DNA from: Paenibacillus chondroitinus NBRC 15376
Lineage (GTDB): Bacteria; Bacillota; Bacilli; Paenibacillales; NBRC-103111
Assembly (NCBI RefSeq): GCF_004000765.1
Contig: NZ_BILW01000035.1
Span: forward strand, 1-64,000
Direction of reading: 5' to 3'
Length of the DNA stretch: 64,000 nucleotides
In this document: positions 30,978 through 39,692 of the stretch, piece after piece
Layout of the letters: each line of letters starts with the position of its first letter
How positions within the stretch are numbered: position 1 is the stretch's first letter
Notes under the pieces: model-generated
What the model was told of the DNA's origin: nothing
The model's database searches: none
Seen by the model: the letters and a program-made list of their open reading frames with translations, nothing else
Made by a program: the position numbers and the translations under genes

Positions 30978-32525
30978 TTAGGATTCAGGAGTTAATTTAA
31001 TATCATAAATCACTAAATCTTTGTCTGTCGACTTTTCTAGACCATCAATAAAAAATCGAGCAGTTGCAGATTTAATACTAGCATTATCTGATTTAAATAC
31101 AAAGGAGAACTCTGTTACACTATCTGTTATTTTATCATTATTAAATTGAGGAAGGTCATCTGGAAACAAATCAAAATTTAATTTGGAAAATCCACTTGCT
31201 TTATAACTAAGTCTATACTTCTTACCCGGGATCAACTGCAATTTTCCACTTTCTAAAAAAACTGTTCCAGGAGCTGGGACCCCCTTCTTAATAATATATC
31301 CTTTACTACCATTTACTTCAGTCTTTTCTACCAAGGAGGTATTTACATTTGGAAACCTCAAATTATCGGGTGTAAATTGTGCCAGCATATCCTCATAAAA
31401 TATTCTATTAGAATTCAATTTTCCAGCTATATACTGCTCATTCATTTCAACAATTATAACATCGTGATTAAGAACATCATTTTTCCAATCAACTTGCGAA
31501 ATCTGACCTAAATATTTCGCTTCTTCTCCTATTTTGTATTGATTATGAGAGTTATAATAAAAATAAAAATCTAACATTTGAAACATATTAATGTTGGAGA
31601 GAGTATCAATAATTTGGTTAGAGAAACTACCTCCTTCTATTAAAATAGATGGTTTAAATTCTCCTGAATTTTTATCTACAGATATAATTGGTTTTGGACT
31701 GGTGTAATTTATTGGTGGAATCCACAGATTCAAAAGATCAGCCAAATCACGATCTGTCCCCTTTGGCTCTAATAGTTCAATCTTATTGAGATTAAAATCT
31801 ATTAAACTCTTACCAGTTAAGTTTTCAATCTTTTCTACTAAAGCTTTAGTAGTATAATAAGCCCCCAAATAATTCCAATGCGTCCCGCCTCGTGGAAACA
31901 TATCATAGCCACTACTTTTCTTCGCAGATTCTGTAATACTGTGCCCATCGATATATTGAATTTGGTACTTATCAAGTAATGGTTTAATATTATCATAATT
32001 CCTCGCAAGATTATTCTTTTGGGATAATAGTTTGTTGGGTAAAAATTCTGGATAGATTGAAGCTTTACTTGGAGTCAAGAGTAGTAAAAAAGTCTTACCT
32101 TGTTCGTGTAATAAATCCTGCAACATTTTGATGTCTTTCACTTTTTCTTCCAATAATATCATGTCCATAGGTGGAATAAACCCTAAGTATTCATTAACGT
32201 AACCTGTTTCATATAACTGTTTCTCTTTTCCTATCGTAATGTTATCTTTATATGGTGTTTGATTAAAAACACTATAATACAGCTGTTTGTTAGTCTTTAT
32301 GTAGTACTCTCTTAAACCGAAATTCTGATTAAACCAATCTTCGAATTGATGTTGAAATGTTCCACTATTCCAATCACCTATCGTGAACACAGGCCTATTA
32401 ACTTTTTCTACAACACCCGTTAGTGTTGGCTTTTTTATAAGGTTATATTTCATCTGAATCAAGGGCATAGCAATTACCAACCATATTAATAAAATGAAAC
32501 ACCAACCCATATAAAACTTCTTCAT
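30978..32525 (-). CDS. AlgJ/AlgX-like O-acetylation protein (SGNH-type)
   Basis: A 515-residue exported protein with one N-terminal membrane helix (residues ~10-26). GDWNSGTFQHQFEDWFNQNFGLREYYIKTNKQLYY is the DHHW/AlgJ-family opening, FLLLLTPSKASIYPEFLP follows, and MFPRGGTHWNYLGAYYTTKAL carries the family's His. The nucleophile region reads LIEGGSFSNQI, so the canonical GDSFS has Gly for Asp; the Ser is retained. The C-terminal ~115 residues look like a beta-sandwich. It pairs with the MBOAT gene 16 bases upstream to pass acetyl groups across the membrane to the glycan. The ATG at 32525 follows GGAGG; the longer frame is unlikely. Confidence 0.85.
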   Translation of the reverse strand: MKKFYMGWCFILLIWLVIAMPLIQMKYNLIKKPTLTGVVEKVNRPVFTIGDWNSGTFQHQFEDWFNQNFGLREYYIKTNKQLYYSVFNQTPYKDNITIGKEKQLYETGYVNEYLGFIPPMDMILLEEKVKDIKMLQDLLHEQGKTFLLLLTPSKASIYPEFLPNKLLSQKNNLARNYDNIKPLLDKYQIQYIDGHSITESAKKSSGYDMFPRGGTHWNYLGAYYTTKALVEKIENLTGKSLIDFNLNKIELLEPKGTDRDLADLLNLWIPPINYTSPKPIISVDKNSGEFKPSILIEGGSFSNQIIDTLSNINMFQMLDFYFYYNSHNQYKIGEEAKYLGQISQVDWKNDVLNHDVIIVEMNEQYIAGKLNSNRIFYEDMLAQFTPDNLRFPNVNTSLVEKTEVNGSKGYIIKKGVPAPGTVFLESGKLQLIPGKKYRLSYKASGFSKLNFDLFPDDLPQFNNDKITDSVTEFSFVFKSDNASIKSATARFFIDGLEKSTDKDLVIYDIKLTPES

Positions 32526-32541
32526 TTTGCGATCCTCCAAA

Positions 32542-33972
32542 TTAAAATTGAAAGTAAATAAAAGGACTAAAAGAGGACGTAACACATTTTGTAATGGAAA
32601 GCAAAAGAATAACAAGAATACAAATCATTTTAATAAATGTAGATCCAAATATATGGTTGTACTTTATTAACCCTGTCTTATATTGAACGAAAGACGGAAG
32701 AAAAGTTATGATAATTGAAAATATGATAATAAAAAAAATAACATTTGAAAACTCCAGAGATTTAAGTGAATTCGGTACTTCTTGATATATTGTTGAAAAA
32801 TCAAACATTTTTTTCAAGTATTGTAGAGCTGACTCTATTGTGCTAGACCTGAAAAATACCCATGCCACTAATACTAATACATATGTAATTAAAATATTAA
32901 TCCATTTTGGAATTTTCAATGAAACTTTTAACCAAAACAATTTATCAAATACAATAAATAAACCATGTAAGATTCCCCAAACAATAAAAGTCCAACTTGC
33001 TCCATGCCATAGACCAGAAATTAAAAAGACAGACCAAAGATTAAAGTAATTTCTAACTTTTGATTTTCGATTTCCACCAAGTGGAATATAGATATAATTT
33101 TTCATCCAAGAAGAAAGAGAAATATGCCATCTTCTCCAAAACTCAGTAATATTCTGAGAAATATAAGGGGAATTGAAGTTCTCAGAAACCTTAAATCCCA
33201 TAATTCTACTTAACCCAATAGCCATATCCGCGTATCCAGAAAAATCATAATAGATTTGTAATGAATAACATATAACTCCTATCCAAGAAAAAACAATATT
33301 AATTTCATTAGTTGGAACCGAAAACACTTCATTCGCTACTATTGCAACATTATCAGCTATCCATACCTTTTTAAATAAACCTATAGAAAACCGAAGGACA
33401 CCATAGAGTATATCGTCAAAGCTGCTTTCTCTATTAGTTAATTGATCTGAGATATCTTTATATTTTATAATTGGACCAGCAATAGCCATTGGAAATAACA
33501 TTATATAAATTATATAATCACTAAGTTTTTCTGTTGGTTCTTTTTCCCCACGATAAATCTCGATAATATAGCTTATTTTATGAAATACAATAAAAGAAAT
33601 TCCTATAGGTAAAATTACATTTGGCCATGTAATTTCTTGAATATGAATTAAGTTTAAGATATCATTCATATTCGATATGAAAAAATTTACATATTTAAAA
33701 TAAATAAGTAATAATAAATTGATTAATAAAGCAATAATAAAATAAAACTTTTTTATTCGGCCATCTTTTGAATTCTTCATTAAATTTACTATGTGCCAAT
33801 CTACCAATAAAGATAGTAAAAGAATCCCTACAAACGATGGCCCTCCCCATGCGTAAAAGAAAAGGCTCCCTAATAAAATTACAAGATTTCTATGTTTTTT
33901 AATTGTTAAAAAATAGATTGTAAAGAAAATTGGAGCAAATAAAAATAAAAATAAAGGAGAAGAAAATAACAT
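32542..33972 (-). CDS. MBOAT-family membrane O-acyltransferase (AlgI/PatA-like)
   Basis: A 476-residue multi-pass membrane protein. The family active site is visible: WRRWHISLSSWMKNYIYIPLGGNR, then LISGLWHGASWTFIVWGILHGLF with the catalytic His. N-terminal helices SSPLFLFLFAPIFFTIYFLTI match AlgI-type proteins. It would move an acetyl group from cytoplasmic acetyl-CoA to the outer face, where the AlgJ-like partner transfers it to the polysaccharide. ATG at 33972 is preceded by GGAAAGGGA; a TTG seven codons earlier is also in frame. Gene order MBOAT then AlgJ-like is typical. Confidence 0.92.
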   Translation of the reverse strand: MLFSSPLFLFLFAPIFFTIYFLTIKKHRNLVILLGSLFFYAWGGPSFVGILLLSLLVDWHIVNLMKNSKDGRIKKFYFIIALLINLLLLIYFKYVNFFISNMNDILNLIHIQEITWPNVILPIGISFIVFHKISYIIEIYRGEKEPTEKLSDYIIYIMLFPMAIAGPIIKYKDISDQLTNRESSFDDILYGVLRFSIGLFKKVWIADNVAIVANEVFSVPTNEINIVFSWIGVICYSLQIYYDFSGYADMAIGLSRIMGFKVSENFNSPYISQNITEFWRRWHISLSSWMKNYIYIPLGGNRKSKVRNYFNLWSVFLISGLWHGASWTFIVWGILHGLFIVFDKLFWLKVSLKIPKWINILITYVLVLVAWVFFRSSTIESALQYLKKMFDFSTIYQEVPNSLKSLEFSNVIFFIIIFSIIITFLPSFVQYKTGLIKYNHIFGSTFIKMICILVILLLSITKCVTSSFSPFIYFQF

Positions 33973-34102
33973 ACTTTTGAGTTCCCTTTCCAAATTTTAT
34001 TAAATAATGTTTATTGGTTGATTAGGATAAGTTGGGCTGAGGGAGTTCTAGCTTAATTATCTTATAGTAGTAGCTTCTACTAAATATTTTAGGAGAAACT
34101 AA

Positions 34103-34174
34103 ATGATTATTGATAAAGGAAAAAGTAAACCTTTTAAATCCCATCTTTACAAGGAGACAATACATCATTTATAA
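34103..34174 (+). CDS. Possible 23-aa peptide or gene remnant on the opposite strand
   Basis: An ATG six bases after AGGAGA opens MIIDKGKSKPFKSHLYKETI, ending HHL-stop. It is followed 100 bases later by a hairpin whose T-run faces the plus strand. It is the only plus-strand coding hint in this locus. It may be the start of a truncated gene or chance. Confidence 0.25.
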   Translation: MIIDKGKSKPFKSHLYKETIHHL

Positions 34175-34282
34175 TTCGTGAAAGAACAACAATCTTAGGT
34201 TACATTTTTTATTGGTGCAATCTAATAGTTATCATGGAAACCAAATGATTCCTAATATCCTCTATGAAATAAGCTCACTTAG

Positions 34283-34326
34283 AAAGTGCGCAAGCGTATA
34301 CTCCATACTCTTGCGCACTTTTTCAA
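34283..34326 (+). terminator. Strong hairpin terminator, T-run on the plus strand
   Basis: AAAGTGCGCAAG and CTTGCGCACTTT form a perfect 12-bp stem followed by TTCAATTT. All clear genes nearby are on the minus strand, where the T-run is only TTT, so the intended transcript is unclear. Confidence 0.65.
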
Positions 34327-34370
34327 TTTAGATTTGGATTATTAATAATAGAATTATTAAAATACAATAT

Positions 34371-36578
34371 TTAATTCGCCCCATAGAGCTCCGATTTTTG
34401 CTTATAACCATAGGTTACCATCCGATTCAACAAATACTCTTTTTGCTCTAATGTGTAATCATTCTTACTTAATATTGACTCTAAATCTTTGACAATATTT
34501 TCATCCATTTTAAAATCATGCATAAAGTCAATTAGAGAATCAATTTGACTATCTAATAGATTTTTATGATAATACTTCAATATTTGTTTTACTTCTGCTA
34601 GAGTTTTACTTCTTTCAATACTTGAAATCCCTGCAACTTCGTAATAATGAATAGGTTTTTGCACTGTGCAAGGCTTCAGTTCAGGATTTGTTACAAGTAG
34701 AAGTTGCATTTTGTAATCTGCTGCGATTCGGAATGTTTCATCATAGAATCCAATTACTTCGTAAGCTTTTCTACTAATAAACATAGTACCATGATTACAT
34801 GGGTTTTGGGCTAATAGTGCAATATTATTGAAAGGTTTGAGTTCATATATTCCCACTAGGCTCCCATCTTCATTAATAACATATTCTTCTGCTCCGGAAT
34901 AATCTGCTTCTTGTTTCAATAGTTCTTTGACTGATAACTCAATTGCATCGGGAGTAAACCAATCATCTGAATTCAAAATTCCTATGAAATCACCTGACGC
35001 AAATGTTAGTCCTTTATTAATCGCATTATAAATTCCCTTATCGGACTCTGAGACATAATAATCTATTGCATCTTCATACTTTTTAATAATATCAACTGTT
35101 CCATCAGTACTTCCACCATCTACAATAATATATTCAATATTATCATATGTCTGATTAAACACAGACTTCATGGATCTCTCGAGTTTTTGTGCTCTATTCC
35201 AGACCACAGTAACGATACTAACAAGTGGCTTGTTGGGAAATGACTTTTTATAGTCGCCTTTTAATCTTAACCCACCCTCACATATAATATTGTCTTTGCT
35301 GGTCTCAGAGCTAAAGTACTTTCCACATATTTCACCAAATGGAAAATTAACTGATGTCTTACTAATATTACATTGAGTTGAATAATTCGTTTTGGTTAAT
35401 TCAACACTATTATTTAATTTAACAGGTTTATTATGGGTAGATAAATTCCTCTTCATTAGTCTCCATATTGGTCTTATGTATGGAGCAGCTTTACTACTTG
35501 CTACTTTCTTTTTTAATCTTTGAAGTGAAGAATCCTTATTATTATTGGTATATAATTGTGAAGCTTCTTGATTACTGCTAACTCTGGCGATATCATCCAA
35601 ATTATAACCATTAGGATAATAGACTGAATAGATGTCATTACTAGGTTTCACAATAAAATCAACTATTTCCTCTTCTTTGCTTAACCATTGCTCGTATCCA
35701 ATTTCTACACTATGTCGAGCTAACTTACATATCTCTTTTATGTTAGCAAAGTTTAATTGATGAGGATTTTTCAGATCATACAATAGGCCATTTATTCCAT
35801 TAAGGATATATTCATTCATCGTACCATAATTGGGTGAAACAACACATTTACCCATGGCCATCGCTTCAAGGAAGGACATTCCTATACCTTCTGATGAACG
35901 GGGTGTAAAATACACTTCGTTTTCAGCAATAACTTTGTAAAGATCTTGTCTTTCCGGAAACCAATCTGAAATGCTAATATTAAAATCTTTAATATCCTTA
36001 TTAGACGGATAATACGGTTGAAGTCCAGGATCAACTGCATTATGAATATGAATTGATGAAAAATTAGCATCTTTCACTAACTTTTTTATAATTTCCCAAT
36101 TAATTTGTTCTGGAACCCTCTGCCAAAAGAATCCCTTAAGTCGTTCAATTTCATTCTCTTTATAAGTAAAATTTGATGGGTCGGGGAAGTATTGTACGTA
36201 TTTACTAGCTAAACCATGACTTAAGATTGCACTATTTAGAGCTTTCGAGAAAGATAACACTTTTACGCCAGCGTAATGTTTCCAGAAATCCCTATTAAAG
36301 TGAAATAACTGGTCATTTCCAAAATTATCAAGCATAGGTAAATACGTAATATTAACAGGGAGTTTATAGTATGGTTTTGAGGCAAATGCTGATAATTGAT
36401 GAAAAATAAAAGAATCATATGATCCAATTAGTTCATCTAAGTTTACCGCCTTGCCTCCCCTCCAAGAATCATCCCATATATATTCTACCTCTAATCCATT
36501 GCGTCTGAGTAAATCCACAAAGAATTTTGATGATTGCGTTTTTTGATGAAATGAGTGATCAATATAACCTATCTTCAT
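34371..36578 (-). CDS. Two-domain glycosyltransferase (GT4-like + GT2)
   Basis: A 735-residue protein with two transferase modules. Residues ~1-320 form a GT-B type half, ending in RSSEGIGMSFLEAMAMGKCVVSPNYGTMNEYI, which is the donor-binding motif of GT4 enzymes. Residues ~450-735 form a GT-A (GT2) domain with SIVTVVWNRAQKLERSMKSV, IIVDGGSTDGTVDII, SDKGIYNAINKGL and ILNSDDWF. The 130-residue linker is basic and low in complexity. Both halves look intact, so it may add two consecutive sugars. It is the last gene of a GT operon running from gmd. Confidence 0.88.
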   Translation of the reverse strand: MKIGYIDHSFHQKTQSSKFFVDLLRRNGLEVEYIWDDSWRGGKAVNLDELIGSYDSFIFHQLSAFASKPYYKLPVNITYLPMLDNFGNDQLFHFNRDFWKHYAGVKVLSFSKALNSAILSHGLASKYVQYFPDPSNFTYKENEIERLKGFFWQRVPEQINWEIIKKLVKDANFSSIHIHNAVDPGLQPYYPSNKDIKDFNISISDWFPERQDLYKVIAENEVYFTPRSSEGIGMSFLEAMAMGKCVVSPNYGTMNEYILNGINGLLYDLKNPHQLNFANIKEICKLARHSVEIGYEQWLSKEEEIVDFIVKPSNDIYSVYYPNGYNLDDIARVSSNQEASQLYTNNNKDSSLQRLKKKVASSKAAPYIRPIWRLMKRNLSTHNKPVKLNNSVELTKTNYSTQCNISKTSVNFPFGEICGKYFSSETSKDNIICEGGLRLKGDYKKSFPNKPLVSIVTVVWNRAQKLERSMKSVFNQTYDNIEYIIVDGGSTDGTVDIIKKYEDAIDYYVSESDKGIYNAINKGLTFASGDFIGILNSDDWFTPDAIELSVKELLKQEADYSGAEEYVINEDGSLVGIYELKPFNNIALLAQNPCNHGTMFISRKAYEVIGFYDETFRIAADYKMQLLLVTNPELKPCTVQKPIHYYEVAGISSIERSKTLAEVKQILKYYHKNLLDSQIDSLIDFMHDFKMDENIVKDLESILSKNDYTLEQKEYLLNRMVTYGYKQKSELYGAN

Positions 36579-36591
36579 AATTGTTACCCCT

Positions 36592-37764
36592 TTATTTAAA
36601 AACTTCCTTTAAACTAGATGCATTCTGTTCATACGAAAGCTGCTTGTTAAAATACTGGGCAACTTCATTTAATGACTTCTGATAAAAATTATTATCATTA
36701 AGTAGTTGATTAATAAAATGTCCAAATTCTTTGTTATTATCTGTGATTAAGCAGCCATTTTGGGTTTTGTCCGGGAAGCCATCAACGCCTCTAGAAGTAC
36801 AGACAATAGGAATACCATAACTCATCGCTTCTATCACTTTTACCTTCATGCCAGTTCCATTTAATAAAGGGCACATAGAAATTTTAGTTCTACTATACAG
36901 TTCATCTAAATTTTCTACGTAGCCTAATTTCGTAATATTGCTATAATTTTCTTCTATATGTTCTACAACCTTACCCGCAATAGTTATATTTATTTTCGAA
37001 TCAAGATGTGGGTATACATTTTCTAAAAACCATCGTATTCCTTCAATATTATAAGAATTGTCATAACCAATAAACAACAAGTCAATATCTTTTTTGTTAA
37101 TTTCATCTTCTTCAATTTTATTTTTTACTAGGTGTGGTAAAAATCTAAACTTTTTCTTATTTAGAATTTTTTCAAAGAAGATTTTTTCATCATTTGAAAT
37201 ACAAATTATTTCATCAAAATTCTCTAATCTCTTGATCTCACTTTCAAGTGGTCCACCAATTTCACTTGATAAACCTGTAATATAGTGCCCTACAGATAAC
37301 AAATCTTCCATGAAGTACACTTTTTTTGTTTTTTCATTTGTGAAGTTCAATAAATTCCCAGTATATACATAAAACATCACAATATAATCATAATCATTCT
37401 TTAATATTTCATTAAATTGCTCCTGCATAATTGGTGTAACCCAATCATCCAATTCATTTTTTTGAATATTATTTAATTTAAAAAGATTCAATATAAGTCT
37501 TTGCAATTTGCCTTTGGCACTTGAAACCCTAACATATTTTTGGGTATGATTAAAATCATACAAAAATAATTTATCGATAATCCCTTCACTGTTATACTTC
37601 TGAAATTCATTAAATGTTGAACTCACAAAATTTTCAAAAGAGTATAAATCAATTGAAAAATTATTATTTTTCAGGTATTTTGCTATTTCATAAACTCTAT
37701 TATTTGTCCCCATGTTCCGTTCTAGGAAGTTATGTGGGTATATAAATAAAACCTTTTTTTTCAT
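36592..37764 (-). CDS. GT4-family glycosyltransferase
   Basis: A 390-residue GT-B enzyme. The N-terminus KKKVLFIYPHNFLERNMGTNNRVYEIAKYL is the acceptor Rossmann half. IDLLFIGYDNSYNIEGIRWFLENVYPHL and CPLLNGTGMKVKVIEAMSYGIPIVCTSRGVDGF form the donor half, with the conserved E of the EAxxxG motif. No membrane segment is seen. It lies 13 bases from the two-domain transferase and 27 bases from the next GT gene. Sugar specificity is unknown. AT content is high, like its neighbours. Confidence 0.9.
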   Translation of the reverse strand: MKKKVLFIYPHNFLERNMGTNNRVYEIAKYLKNNNFSIDLYSFENFVSSTFNEFQKYNSEGIIDKLFLYDFNHTQKYVRVSSAKGKLQRLILNLFKLNNIQKNELDDWVTPIMQEQFNEILKNDYDYIVMFYVYTGNLLNFTNEKTKKVYFMEDLLSVGHYITGLSSEIGGPLESEIKRLENFDEIICISNDEKIFFEKILNKKKFRFLPHLVKNKIEEDEINKKDIDLLFIGYDNSYNIEGIRWFLENVYPHLDSKINITIAGKVVEHIEENYSNITKLGYVENLDELYSRTKISMCPLLNGTGMKVKVIEAMSYGIPIVCTSRGVDGFPDKTQNGCLITDNNKEFGHFINQLLNDNNFYQKSLNEVAQYFNKQLSYEQNASSLKEVFK

Positions 37765-37791
37765 ATCAATTCACCATATTAGTCAATTTTT

Positions 37792-39660
37792 TTATCTCTT
37801 TTTGAATAATCTAGCAAGTAATCTTAGAGGTTTTGTAACTTTCCATGATTTTGATTGATAGATGCTTTCTAGTTGTAATGACATATTCTCATTGTTGTAT
37901 TCTAAATTTTCGATTAATCTTTGCAAATTCTTAACTTCGTTAATAAATTGTTCCTTTTCAATCAACAAAGCAGTCTTATCTTGAGAGAGAATTTGATTTT
38001 CAATTGTCATTAAATCTTTCTGATGTGATAAATTATCTAATTGAGTTATTAAATTTAATTTATCATGTTGTAGCCCTTCTAATTCCACCAGTAAATTCTC
38101 GCTATGTTTCTGCAAATTCTCATTTTGTTTCTTCAAATTCTCATTATGTTTCTGCAAATTCTCAATATCATTTTGTAATTGTTTTATTGAATCGTTCATT
38201 GCAAGTTTTTCTTGATTAAGATTTCCCTTTTCTTTGATTAGGAGATCTATGGATTGTTGTAACTCAACTTTTTCTTTGTTTAAATCATTATTAGCTCGTT
38301 CTAGTTCAACATAAGTAGTTTCGATTTCCATACTAGTGTCACAAATCCAATCCATTAAAGGCTCCGCAACCTCAGGACTAAATCGGGAGATCTCTTTTGA
38401 ATTATAAAGATTTGTGCTTTTATTTTTTAGCATGTCTTCAAATAAATTCTTATACTCACTTGCTTGTTTTTCAAATGAAAAATATTGTTCGGCATAACTC
38501 CTACAATTTTGTGAAAAATCTTTATTACTGAATATAATATTTTTTATATTATTAGCTAATTCAATGCTATTTCCAATTTCGCAGGAATAGCCGTTTAAAC
38601 CATTAATAATAATATCTTTTATGCCTCCAGTATTAAATGCAACTACTGGAGTTCCGCAAGCTAAACTTTCTAGCATCATATTGGGAAGATTATCTTCAAG
38701 TGATGGAAGGGCAAGAACATCAGCAATTGAATATATTTCGGCTAGTTTTTTATCATCACTTATATACCCAAGCGCTTTATATGGTATGTCCATTTCGTCT
38801 AAAATTGGAGACGGATTCCCGAAAGCCAATACATATAATTCATTTTGTGCTAATAATTCTTGGATTCTATTATCTTGTTTAAGATGCTCAATTGCATCTA
38901 ACAAATAACGTAATCCCTTCCTTTTTTCATTTAAATCTTCAGCGCCAAACAAAATAATTTTTGTTTTTTCTAGTAAACCTATTTCTTTTTTAAAAGAAGA
39001 ATTCTTATTTGGTTTATATATTTCTGTCTCCAAAGAATTTGCAATAATCTCGATTCGATGATTTTTAAATAGCGCGCTTTCTCTTGCAGTCTCAGCAAGC
39101 CACTTGCTTGGTGTAACAATTGTAATATTCTTGGGAATATTTTTAATTTTAGAACTTAATATATGTTTAGTTATATTATTTGGGTTAATAACTAATTGGG
39201 GGCATGAATCACAGTCTTTTTTATATTTTTCACATCCGTGTCTGTAGTGGCAACCGCCAGTAAACGGATTTTCATCGTGTAAAGTCCAGACTAAAGGTTT
39301 TTGCATGCTATCAAGCTTTTCAATGGCTTCTATAGATATAAAAGATGGAATCCAGTGTAGGTTGATGAGATCATAACTCTCAAATTGTTTCAAAAATTCA
39401 AATCCTACACTAGGATACATTAAAGAAGAAATCGTATTCCCTTTTTCTATATTTTGAATAAAATACTTCATAGATAATTTATCAAATAGCATATTATTAA
39501 CGTCTTTAGCTATAACTTGACTCACATAATTATCATCGATATTTTTCCATTTCACAAACAAACGACTTTCTACACCATTTGAATTCAGTGCTTTATTTAA
39601 TCTTAAAGCTGCTTTCCCTGCACCACCACTATCAAATGTATTCAAAAGAGCTACTTTCAT
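37792..39660 (-). CDS. GT4-family glycosyltransferase with a C-terminal coiled coil
   Basis: A 622-residue protein. Residues ~1-410 are a GT4 enzyme: MKVALLNTFDSGGAGKAALRLNKAL, LVWTLHDENPFTGGCHY, IVTPSKWLAETARES, ILFGAEDLNEKRKGLRYLLDAI and LPSLEDNLPNMMLESLACGTPVVAFNTGGIKDI. Residues ~440-600 are a long coiled coil with heptads of ENLQKHN type, and the end reads SKSWKVTKPLRLLARLFKKR, a basic tail seen in other surface-glycan transferases. Such coils can act as rulers or scaffolds for chain assembly; that role here is inference. The coil is partly built from a 21-bp DNA repeat. Confidence 0.88.
   Translation of the reverse strand: MKVALLNTFDSGGAGKAALRLNKALNSNGVESRLFVKWKNIDDNYVSQVIAKDVNNMLFDKLSMKYFIQNIEKGNTISSLMYPSVGFEFLKQFESYDLINLHWIPSFISIEAIEKLDSMQKPLVWTLHDENPFTGGCHYRHGCEKYKKDCDSCPQLVINPNNITKHILSSKIKNIPKNITIVTPSKWLAETARESALFKNHRIEIIANSLETEIYKPNKNSSFKKEIGLLEKTKIILFGAEDLNEKRKGLRYLLDAIEHLKQDNRIQELLAQNELYVLAFGNPSPILDEMDIPYKALGYISDDKKLAEIYSIADVLALPSLEDNLPNMMLESLACGTPVVAFNTGGIKDIIINGLNGYSCEIGNSIELANNIKNIIFSNKDFSQNCRSYAEQYFSFEKQASEYKNLFEDMLKNKSTNLYNSKEISRFSPEVAEPLMDWICDTSMEIETTYVELERANNDLNKEKVELQQSIDLLIKEKGNLNQEKLAMNDSIKQLQNDIENLQKHNENLKKQNENLQKHSENLLVELEGLQHDKLNLITQLDNLSHQKDLMTIENQILSQDKTALLIEKEQFINEVKNLQRLIENLEYNNENMSLQLESIYQSKSWKVTKPLRLLARLFKKR
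38096..38179. repeat. 21-bp in-frame tandem repeat encoding coiled-coil heptads
   Basis: Four 21-bp units (38096, 38117, 38138, 38159; the last is degenerate), each starting TTCTC and encoding a seven-residue unit of the ENLQKHN/ENLKKQN type on the minus strand. Slippage would lengthen or shorten the coil in whole heptads. Confidence 0.8.
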
Positions 39661-39692
39661 AATACATCACCATCATTCTAGTGCAAATTATT

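Larger units (their letters stand above)
33973..34370. other. 398-bp intergenic stretch inside the glycan locus
   Basis: AT-rich, with a plus-strand 23-codon frame (34103-34174), a small hairpin near 34068, and a strong hairpin at 34283-34322. It separates the O-acetylation pair from the upstream glycosyltransferase operon, so it probably holds a minus-strand promoter, but no clear -35/-10 pair stands out. Confidence 0.5.

Noticed and set aside
38096-38179. Regular 21-bp repeats that could be read as a CRISPR array
   Set aside because: There are no spacers between the units, the repeats are in frame and encode coiled-coil heptads, and no cas genes are nearby.
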